Assembly: GCF_050947875.1 (NCBI RefSeq)
Contig: NC_134570.1
Coordinates: forward strand, 227,401,265-227,465,264
DNA length: 64,000 nt
Origin: Dermacentor variabilis
Taxonomy: Eukaryota > Arthropoda > Arachnida > Ixodida > Ixodidae
Reading direction: 5' to 3'
Part shown: piece by piece, positions 55,878-64,000 of the stretch
How the letters are laid out: each line of letters opens with the position of its first letter
Numbering within the stretch: position 1 is the stretch's first letter
The notes under the pieces: model-generated
Told to the model about the DNA's origin: nothing
Database searches by the model: none
What the model saw: the letters and a program-made list of their open reading frames with translations, nothing else
Translations under genes and position numbers: made by a program

Positions 55878-57217
55878 TTAGTTTTCCTCCACAGTTGGAG
55901 GGCGGCGGACCATGAGGGAGAGGGAACGTCGACGGGGAGATGGAGACCGACGTGTGTTGAAGCTTCGGTGAACAGGAGATGAAGGAGCGAAGTGTGGAAC
56001 TGGTGGCAAATAGCAGGACTGGGAGTCAGGAGCATTCCCTTGACATCTCGCAGTATCGGGAGGATAGCAACTCCGCCGGCGGCAGAACCGTGCCACGTGG
56101 CCAGCAAAGCCACACGCGAAGCAGATCGGCCGGTTGTCTTGGGTACGCCACGGATTATCAACAGGGGGCCTAGGTACTGGCTTGAACTGGGCGTAGGGGC
56201 TGCGGAGGCGCGCAGAAGCCACTTCTGGGCAAGTAGTTCGCAGCTGGAGAAGGCGAGGCGTAGAAGCTGCTTGTGGGGGTGTAGTGCGCAACTTCAGGCG
56301 GTGGTCTTGGCCTGGCGACGACGGCAGCGTACGTGAGCGGAACCGGTGCTGAGAGTAGCTGATTAGCGAGAGGTAGTGCGTCGCTGACTTGTTCGTGTAT
56401 GATGCGTCGGAGTTCCGGGGACAAAGAGGACTCAGACGACTGGGTAGCAGGCAGCAGTGACAGTTGGCGCACCACTTCTTCGCGAACGAATTGGTTGATT
56501 GTGTCGAGGAACAGAGAGTGGGCGGGAGCAGCACTGGAAGTGTCAGTTAAAGCCGAAATCGTGTTGTTGGGCGTGGCAGCTCGGCGCGTAGTTTGTTTGC
56601 GGATCTAGAGCTCATCGTAGCTCTGGCACAGTGTAATGACCTCGTCAATCGTTTGAGGATTCTTCGCCAAGAGCATTTGGAAGGCGTCATCCTCTATGCC
56701 CTTCATGACATTCTTGACCTTTTCAGAGTCGGGCATGGCGGGATTAATGCGCCGGCAAAGGTCAACTACATCCTCAATGTAGCTTGTGAAGTTTTCACCC
56801 TTTTGCTGAGCGCGACAATGTAAGCGTTGTTCTGCGCGAAGCTTGCGCACAGCAAGGCGACCGAAGACTTCTTTGAAAGAGGGGGTAAATGCTGTCCAGG
56901 TTGGATTCGTGATTCCGGAACCAGAGATTAGCGACTCCAGAAAGACAGAAGATGACGTTAGTCAGTTTAGCTTTGTCATCCCATTTGTTATGCGCACTCA
57001 CGCGATCGTATGACGAGAGCCAATCCTCCACGTCATGGTCGTCGTTGCCGCTGAAGACCGGAGGATCTCGTTGGCGTAGAGCACCGGAGCAGACGACAGG
57101 CGATGCCAGGGGAGGATCGAGCTGCGCGGCGTCCTGAGGCATGGCAGAAACGGTAGGGAGCGTCCGGCTGCGGAGTTCCAGGTTTGGGAAGGGCCCAGCA
57201 CGTCCACCAAATGTCAA
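55878..57217 (-). pseudogene. Gypsy-2 gag, interrupted
   Basis: Reads DPPVFSGNDDHDVEDWLSSY, WDDKAKLTNVIFCLSGVANL with LWFRNHE, a frameshift near 56850, then KGENFTSYIEDVVDLCRRIN, KVKNVMKGIEDDAFQMLLAK and CQSYDEL before a stop at 56605. The last part has a proline-rich region and the knuckle CFACGFAGHVARFC. The likely start is MPQDAAQ near 57142 or the ATG at 57217 that overlaps the LTR end and primer site, as in Gypsy-1. Confidence 0.85.
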
Positions 57218-57370
57218 GAGGCGTTATAGTTCGATTGCTAAAGCGCTCAGATAGCAGAGCACCGCAGCGAAAAAACACAGAGCTTCGGCAACACAAGCAC
57301 AAGGCTTCCAACCACATGTTGTCATCGTCTTACTCTAAGCAGTGCCTACTGCTCGTTCTTCTTCATTACA
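57212..57370 (-). repeat. Gypsy-2 5' LTR
   Basis: Plus-strand ends TGTCAAGAGG and TTCATTACA. ATAG follows as the target duplication. Differs from the 3' LTR at about nine positions by eye. Confidence 0.93.
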
Positions 57371-57570
57371 ATAGCGACAAAACGTACTGCCACCGTCGTT
57401 GCGAGTTATGTATGAAGCGTGTACTGCAGAGGGACTTCTCCTTTGCGCTTCCCTAAGACAGCTCGGTGCCGTCTATTGCCGCCGCCGTCAAGCCTGCGCG
57501 TGACCTCCGAAATGCATAGCACGCCGGTGCGTACGAACGCTGAGAAACTCGTCGTGAGGGCGCAACTCGT

Positions 57571-58043
57571 CGATGAAATGGCGAAAAAGGAATGGCGTTC
57601 GTGGAACTAAAAATGTCGTGTGATGACTGTAGGATGACAATGAGATGGCGATTCCTAAGCGACAGCGATGGAAGACGACAACAAGAGGGCAATGGGATGA
57701 CAACCAGATGACGATTCCTAAACAGTGACGATTGATGAGGACAACATAAGGGTAATGGGTTGACGACGACGGTATGACGACAATCAGATGGAGAAGCTGG
57801 GATGATGACGATGGCACAAGCACGATGTCATGTGGGTGACGATATGGCAAGGGCTGAATGATTGCAGCTGCATAAAGGCTACGCAATGACAACGATGGCA
57901 TCACTATGGTGGCATAATCATGAGTGATTGACGAATACTTGATTACGATAGAATGGCGAAGGAGGGAAGTCGGTGGATTGAAGTAGGCACTATGACGATT
58001 GCGTCACGACATGGGGATGACTTTACTGAAGTGATGAGGATGG
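57571..58043. repeat. Right arm of the long inverted repeat
   Basis: Inverse of 46904-47377 (from CGATGAAATGGCGAAAAAGG to ACTGAAGTGATGAGGATGG). The outer end coincides with the beginning of the LINE at 58058, so the arm may have been longer before that insertion. The left tract continues for another kilobase. Confidence 0.85.
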
Positions 58044-58057
58044 ATCGACGGATGGAA

Positions 58058-59531
58058 GGTAGGAGCGTCCCCTTTGAAACAGGGTGATGGCAGTTGCCAC
58101 CGTGCTCAGCTTTTTATTTTTGTTTAACTGTGTTGTAAGTCATTAAAATTCGCCATTTTCTTTAAGTACTCCTACACTTCTTACTTTGCCAGCTCTCTGT
58201 TTTTGAGCCACCAATCATCCAATCGCTTTTTTGCTAATTTCCACCGCATATTTATTTACATTACTATTGTTATCTCTAAACCCTAGGGCCTCAGGAAGCG
58301 TGACTGTGCCCGCATCATCATCGGGATGGATACCATCACATTTTAGTACGAGTTGTTCTATTCTTTCTACACATTTACCACGCACAGTACATGTGTCTTC
58401 TTCTTCGTTAAATTTCTTTTTATTGCTGCACGTTCTAAAACATCCTGACCTAGCTTCAAAGAGTAGGGCGCTGCCTCTTAAGTTACCATAAAATGTTTCC
58501 TGCCTGATCTGCTGTTTCCAGTATCGATATAGTTCAACACTATGCTTGTTTTCCATTGAATTTATCTAATTTTTACCTTCCGCGTTTTTAACCTGTGGTT
58601 TAATGCTTTGTCTTTCTTCGTCCTCGTATCTGGCAAACTTACAGGTTAGCTTCCTAGTTCTTTTCCGCCATTGTGAGTCACTGCTCTTTTTGTATAGGTA
58701 TTTAAATATCTTAGCTGCCCACCTGTTATCGTCCAACTTACTCAGGCGTTTTTTCGTATATGATTTTACTCTGAGCTTCCCGTGCTTCGAACGTACTGCC
58801 TCGTTTGTGGTTTTCCCATGGGTACCTAGTACTAATCTTCCAACAGCTCTCCGATTTACTTCTAGCCTCGACTGAACTTCTGCCCTTAAGCACAGGACCG
58901 CATTCCTGAAAGTAAGCCCCGGCACCATTATTCCTTTCCAAATACCTCTCAGTTCTTCATACCTGTTGTACCCCCACAATGCCCTATGTTTCATTCTCCC
59001 GGCATCTCTTCGCCCTTTTGCTATGAGGCTGTTCGTGCTTTTCCGTGTACAACAGCCTTTTGTTTATCCATACACCGAGGTATTTGTATTCGGCCACTCG
59101 GGGTATTTCATGGCCTTGTATTGTAAACTCCTGATCAGTTGTATCGTTGAAAAACATCCTACCGGACTTAGCTGCACTTAAACTGAAACCTAGACTGTCT
59201 CCTTCGTCTTTACAGTAATTTACCAGAGCTTCTAAATCTTCCTGGCTATCTGCTCACAGTACAATATCGTCCGCATACATTAAACCCCGTAGTCATTGCT
59301 CAACAACCTTTCCGCCTAATTTGTAGGACAGATTATACTCTAGATTGCTTCTATTTAGCCCTCTTTCCATACTTATCATATAAAGCATGAACAGCAGTGG
59401 TGATAGAGGACAACCTTGCCTTAATCCTTTGTGTACCTCGACAGTTGTACTCTTATTTCCTTCCCATGTTATTTCAACATTATTTTCGCGATATATTTCC
59501 TGTTGGAAATGAATCGGACGGATGGATGTAA
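58058..59531 (-). mobile_element. Truncated LINE, unclassified tick-type
   Basis: Minus-strand frames contain GLRQGCPLSPLLFMLYMISM and LMYADDIVL (reverse transcriptase, from 59586 down), then LWKGIMVPG-like GIWKGIMVPGLTFRNAVLCL, AVGRLVLGTHGKT, NRWAAKIFKYLY and finally FYGNLRGSALLFEARSGCFR with Cys pairs near the C-terminus. The 3' end is GGGGACGCTCCTACC on the minus strand, close to 58058. The element lacks an endonuclease and is 5'-truncated. A second copy of the 3' end word GGTAGGAGCGTCCCC occurs at 59532. Confidence 0.8.
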
Positions 59532-59749
59532 GGTAGGAGCGTCCCCATTTACTTCTTTCCACACACGCTGCGCCATCAAGTGGCACAGACGGGAAGACCG
59601 CGAGTCGCCTCCTAGACGCGACGCGCCAGTACCCGCGACAACTGATAATTGGCTCTGCCGCACGCTTGCTGACACATACTCAATGAACCAAGTTGCACCA
59701 GAAGTTGAAGAGCAGCACAGACCCAATGGTGCAACACGCTGGAGCGTTG
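59532..59749 (-). other. Possible second LINE 3' remnant
   Basis: Starts with GGTAGGAGCGTCCCC, the same 3' end as the LINE to its left, followed by sequence without reverse transcriptase similarity. It may be a very short older copy into whose end the second element inserted. Confidence 0.35.
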
Positions 59750-60290
59750 ACGTGAAAGGCGTTCACTGAGAGCGGCACGTACCCGGTGCATTTGTGGCGC
59801 AGCTTCCTAATGCGTCGGTTGCTGTCCTTCAGGAACCCTTGTGACGTGGGCTCAATTCCGCTCAGCATCGCAGATATTCAGAGTATCTTTTTGTCATTTT
59901 AAGGCGGGCACGTTCCCAGCGGCGCATACCCAGTTGGCCAAGCTGGCGTCAAAGGCGTTCATTCAAGAGCGGCACACGCCTACCGGCGCATACGCAGTGC
60001 CAGTAGGCGTGGCACATACGCAGTGACGCAAGTTGGCCCCAGAGAGGTTCATTCAAGACAACACCGACCGCTACTCAGTGCTCCACATCGGAGTCAAAGG
60101 TCTTCATTGAAGAGCGGCAGGTACTCAGTCCCGAATCTACAGCGATCCATGTCGGCGCGAAAGTTCGCTGAAGAACGCTACGTACGTACACCTTGCCACA
60201 TACTCAGTGATTCTAGTTGCTCCGATGGTCAGTTTCAAATCCCGTTCTCTCAGCACAGCAGCCCGATGCGCTAACCATTAAACTACGCAC
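59750..60290 (-). repeat. tRNA-like element with minisatellite body
   Basis: On the minus strand, box A-like TAGTTTAATGGTTAGCG (60285-60269) and box B-like GGGATTTGAAACT (60243-60231) form a tRNA-like head. Downstream, a unit like GCCGCTCTTGAATGAACGCC recurs irregularly with starts around 60190, 60130, 60060, 59985 and 59785. The combination resembles a SINE with a tandemly repeated tail. No target duplication was seen. Confidence 0.6.
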
Positions 60291-60372
60291 TACCCAGTGA
60301 CTCAGATAGGCGGGCTCGCATGGTTCAGAGAAAACGGTGCGCTGATTGATGGACTAATTATGTTTATACAAT

Positions 60373-62195
60373 ATGACGATGATCATCATCAGACTATTAT
60401 GTCCACTGCACAACAAAGGCCCTACGATATCCAAATAGTCATAATTTCCCACTTGCATCTGCAAATTTTCTAATTTTGTCACTATCTGCCATTCTCGACT
60501 GCGCTTGCCTTCCCTTGGCACCCATTCTGTAACTCTAATGGTCTACCAATTATGTACCCTACGCATTACATGGCTTGCCAAGCTCCGTTGTTTTCTCTTA
60601 ATACTGTTAAAAACGGCCCAATGAGGTGCAAGTTTTGCCTGCCAGTTGCGACAGCGGGTGTCAACTTTTCCTGGAGCGCCGCTGCAAACCTCTAGCCATG
60701 GCGTCACTAAGTCGACAGTGCGTGGACAACAATACGCGCGTTCCCGACTCTCCGTCACTGGAGCCGAGTTTGACGAAGCAGGCTTTGTGCCTGAACCCGC
60801 CACCGCGGACCTGATCTGCTATGAGCGGGGGAGTTGTCGCGGGAACGTCTACGGAGACCCCTTCCCACACGCCGACCAAGACGCAAGACAATGGGCAGCC
60901 GGGGGCCGCGCTGCGGGGGTCAGCTCGGAGAATAAAATGCCCTTACGGTGCCAGGTCGTCTCGCCTACGGTGCCTGGTAGACTCACCTACGATGCTTGGT
61001 CGTCTCACTTACAGTGCCTGGTCGAACGTTTCCGTCACATTGGGATCGATTGAGGACCGAGTTTTTATAAACCGCTGTTGTGCGGCAGCTAAGTACACTC
61101 TCTCAAGCAGTCATGTTAGACTGATGTACTTTCTCAAGCAATCATGTTAGACTGATGTACTTTCTTTTGCAGTCATGCTAGACTGATGTAAATACTGTAA
61201 ATAAACCCATATTCCTCGTTCTCGATGAGAAGCAGTCCTTCCCTTCATCAACGTCCTCAGCGTGGATAAGTTGGACGACGGCATAGGCCAACTACCTTTT
61301 AATTCATGCCGGACTCCAATCTTAACAACGGGTTACGAGCGATGGGATTGAGCCCCCAATCCTAACAATACTTACTAGTATATCGGCTATCCCCTTTGCT
61401 GTCAGATCGACACCGCTCTCTTCCTATGTCTTAACGTTACACCTAAATTTTTTTGTATGATGGCTCTTTGCACGGTCCTGCAATTGTTCTTGAGTTTAAT
61501 TGCTAAGCTCCATGTTTCTGCCCCATGTGTTAGCCTCGGGTGGAATGCAATGATTGTGTACTTTTTTTTTAAATGACTGGTAAGCTCCCAGCAGGATTTG
61601 GTAATGCCTGCCATATGCACTCCAACCCATTTTTATGCTTCTGTAGATATTCTTCTCGTGATCAGGGTCCCCTGATAGTAATTGATCTAGATAAACATAC
61701 TCCTATAAGACCCTAGCGGGTGACTGGCGATCATTAATTCTTGCTCCCTTGCCAGGCTATTGAACATTATCTTTTTCTTCTGGATATTAAGCTTGCAATC
61801 TTGCACTTTCTAGGTAAGGTCCTCAATCATTTGTTGTAATCGTCCCCATTGTTGGTGAACTGGGCAATGTCATCTGCAAACCAAAGGTTACTGTGACACT
61901 CACCGTTGATCCTCACTCCTAAGCATTCGCAGTCTATGATAGCTTGAACAGTACTTCCAAGCATGGAGTGAATACCATTGTAAAGATTTTGTCCCCTTGC
62001 CTGACCCCTCTCTTGATACGTAACGTTTTACTAGCGGAGAATGAAGGTAGCTGCGGAATCATTGTAGATATTTTCCAAGATACATATATTCACGAATGGC
62101 TCCTGTACTCCTTGATTGCGTAATGCATGCATGACTGCTGGTACCTGTACTGGATCAAATGCATTTGAATAATTTATGAAAGCCATATAGAGAGT
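60373..62195 (-). mobile_element. 5'-truncated RTE-type LINE with a solo LTR inside
   Basis: Minus-strand reads AFINYSNAFDPVQVPAVMHA, NICILENIYNDSAATFI, LWFADDIAQF, then HGAETWSLAIKLKNN and LGVTLRHRKR follow the RTE reverse transcriptase and C-terminus. After the LTR the sequence resumes with KRKQRSLASHVMRRVHNW and the RTE 3' end with a GATGATGAT tail near 60373. It is a more diverged relative of 38606-41788. Many stops. Confidence 0.82.
60605..61367 (+). mobile_element. Solo LTR, same family as 24476-25581
   Basis: A 763-bp insertion starting TGTTAAAAACGG and ending AATCCTAACA, flanked by a perfect ATAC duplication (60601-60604, 61368-61371). CTATGAGCGGGGGAGTTG, CACGCCGACCAAGACGCAAG and GAAGCAGGCTTTGTGC are shared with the first copy. 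A local tandem triplication around GTACTTTCTCAAGCAATCAT (61080-61195) looks copy-specific. AATAAA near 60930 and 61200 suggests plus orientation. Confidence 0.85.
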
Positions 62196-63289
62196 AGAGA
62201 GAGACACAGACAATTGGCCGTCCGCCAGAACGCCTGCTTTACTCCTGCCTCTTCCTTTCGCGCACTCTCTGCACGAGCGCCCTAGGCCAAGTGCGCACTT
62301 AGTCTTCACACTCGGCCACGCTGCAAGTATTTGGCGCGGTTTGCAACTATGCAACTTAGCAGGCACGCAACTTGTCCAGGGACTGAAGTGGTCATTGGTG
62401 CGCCGTCCAGCGGGCAACCAGTTTCGCTGGCGGGCGACATTGGCTGCTGCGCGCAGGTCTCGCTGACGGTTACGCCGCCGCAACCGCCGCAACTAGGCAC
62501 GTATGGCCGAAGATCCTGTACAGCGAATAGTCGCTCTGCTCAGCCGTCGCTAGCTTCTTCGCAGTGGTGACGCTGAGTGAACGAGGCTCTTCGCTGCGCT
62601 TGAATCCGCCGAGCTTGAAGAAAAACCGCCTGCCTTGCGAGAGTGATCTCTCACGTCTTTCGCGTGCGGGCAGTCCTTTGATGAAGACGACCTTCAGCGA
62701 AGCCTTCCACAGCGCGGTGTGAACGGCGGCGAATTCGGCCAGCGACTGCGTGGTCATCCAACGACGTGGCTCCGACGAGATGAGGAAGCATGTCCCTGTT
62801 ACGATCCAAGGACAGATGGGCTTCCTTAAGTTGCAACATCGGCGCCTCCAGGCTCCCCGGCGTCGATGTGTTTGGGAGCTGTTTCACTGACTGCTGGTGG
62901 ACCAAAAGTGGTCTCGGTGTCTGGAATTGATGGCACGGCGGCGGAAGCCGACGCAGAGTCCAAGACCTGCGGTGCAAAAAGCGGCTTGCATCCGCAGTCT
63001 ACCACGGAGCAGTACGGTCCTTAAGGCTCGAGCGCCTTAAGACTGCATGAGGCTTATAGTGCGTGAAAAGACAAGGACGAAAGGAAAACGTGACACACAC
63101 AGGCACTAACTTGCAACACTCTTTAGTTCGAGCAAGGGACCCATACATATATACAGCATTTTCGCGTACATCATCATACATGCACTGTTTGTAAACTCTT
63201 TGTGGTAAAGGGCAATTGATGGTATTGAAACACAGTTATCCCTAAGCCTAGCTATCTATCATTTCTACTTCGATAATTTCGCGAGTTAA
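62196..63289. other. GC-rich stretch, no gene recognised
   Basis: Minus-strand frames (62306-62500, 62470-62757, 62651-62977) are open but overlapping and without similarity I recognise. The base composition suggests another dispersed element joined to the RTE truncation point near 62195. A single-exon gene cannot be excluded. Confidence 0.3.
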
Positions 63290-64000
63290 TGTTCCTCAGG
63301 CTCTTCCCACAATGGAGCAGTCTCTGTATGCTGGAGCGCACGTCAAGTGGCCACCGCCATCCACCCTGGCAACAGCGCGCTTGCAGTGCCTGCAGTGAGT
63401 GTCAAGGAACCCACCCCGCCTTTCTGCTACGTTGTACCAGTGCTCTTTTAAACGCTCGGTGAGGCACCTTCCGCTTTGCCCCACGCAATTTTTTCCCACA
63501 CTTTAAAGGAACGTTGTAAACAACTGCTCCCGCACATTCAACAAACGGTTCCTGGTGTTTCTTTTCGCATGTGCGTTTGTCAGACAGGCCTGGTCTGGTT
63601 AGTCTGCGCAGGCATTGCATTTTGTAGATGAAAACACAACCCTAACATTCACACGTTGACCTAATTTCTTTAAACCGTGCAATAGGCCGTGGATATATGT
63701 GATGAAAGCAACGCTCCTCTAATCTACACAAGGCAGGCTGACGGAATTCTTTGATAGCTTCGACTTGAGCAGACCCTCAGCTACACTAATAAGTACATGT
63801 GTAGGGTGACCTGCCAATCGAAGACGGAGGATCTGATCGTTGAAGCTTTCGGTCATCATCTCCGGGCATGACTTACATAATGGGTTTGACAAGCATGTCC
63901 TTGTGATTCCCCTCTAAACCAACTTAGAGTGCGCCGACTGATATGAGAGCAGCGGCTTGTTCGCGCGAGGCTCGTACTTCTAGCGTATATGGTCGTTGCG
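63290..64000 (-). pseudogene. Penelope-like element fragment reaching the window edge
   Basis: Minus-strand reads SFNDQILRLRLAGHPTHVLI near 63850, FVECAGAVVYNVPLKCGK (63500-63560) and GKNCVGQSGRCLTERLKEHW, the GIY-YIG endonuclease in which the YIG position reads CVG, and finally THCRHCKR. The two endonuclease parts are in different frames with a break near 63500. Continues beyond the window. Matches the region missing from the 17030-17879 fragment. Confidence 0.8.

Larger units (their letters stand above)
47597..57370 (-). mobile_element. Gypsy-2, complete LTR retrotransposon split by a LINE
   Basis: Short 159-bp LTRs at 57212-57370 (5') and 47597-47755 (3') and a 4-bp duplication ATAG (47593-47596, 57371-57374) define the element. 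On the minus strand gag is followed by protease, reverse transcriptase, RNase H and integrase. A TTTGGTGGACGTGC primer-site-like stretch follows the 5' LTR, and a purine-rich GGGGAGGCAAT precedes the 3' LTR. By eye the LTRs differ at about 9 of 159 positions (about 6%), older than Gypsy-1. An L2/CR1-like LINE (50438-54992) separates protease from reverse transcriptase. It sits between the two arms of an inverted repeat. Confidence 0.93.

Noticed and set aside
1..64000. CRISPR arrays, bacterial operons, toxin genes or integrated viral genomes
   Set aside because: No regular spacer-repeat arrays, no operon-like coding, no toxin or envelope-bearing viral genes. The LTR elements lack any recognisable envelope frame.

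Overview
The window reads as nuclear DNA of a hard tick (Ixodida, most likely a metastriate ixodid). This rests on split exons with GT-AG borders, and on many repeats that I recognise from memory as typical of tick genomes: the tRNA-derived SINE with an AATAATAAT tail, RTE-type LINEs with a tRNA-like head, TTAA-flanked elements starting TTAAAGGG, Gypsy elements with a TGGTGG primer site, and Penelope-like fragments. No bacterial, organellar or rRNA sequence was seen.

Host genes are sparse. A THAP zinc-finger protein is encoded at 7252-7821 (minus). Two ankyrin-repeat exons lie on the minus strand at 44975-45226 and 21913-22114. Both have consensus splice borders and compatible phase, so they look like consecutive exons of one gene split by an intron of about 22.9 kb. 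Most of the window is therefore probably intron or intergenic DNA filled by transposons.

Layout. 1-11290: mostly unassigned DNA, a TTAA element (3834-5343), and the THAP gene with an inverted pair of dispersed repeats. 11291-18875: an old Gypsy element (Gypsy-3, minus) interrupted by a solo LTR, a LINE fragment, two nested TTAA elements and a Penelope fragment. 18876-21912: a Gypsy gag remnant and a decayed SINE. 21913-22114: ankyrin exon. 22412-27996: a CR1-group-like LINE containing a solo LTR that itself contains a SINE. 29945-43240: an I/Jockey-like LINE (minus) split by a complete Gypsy (Gypsy-1, 32351-38314) and an RTE LINE (38606-41788), each with target-site duplications. 43454-44058: probable solo LTR. 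44975-45226: ankyrin exon. 45790-47400: CGTCAT-rich imperfect repeats; a 470-bp part returns inverted at 57571-58043. Between these arms sits a complete Gypsy (Gypsy-2, 47597-57370, minus), itself split by an L2/CR1-like LINE. 58058-64000: LINE, tRNA-like minisatellite element, RTE with a solo LTR inside, and a Penelope fragment at the edge.

Every autonomous element examined carries stops, frameshifts or changed catalytic residues, so none looks active as written. The value of the window lies in the nesting order, which target duplications let one read, and in a few structures that known families do not fully explain. No new defence, metabolic or gene-transfer system was found.
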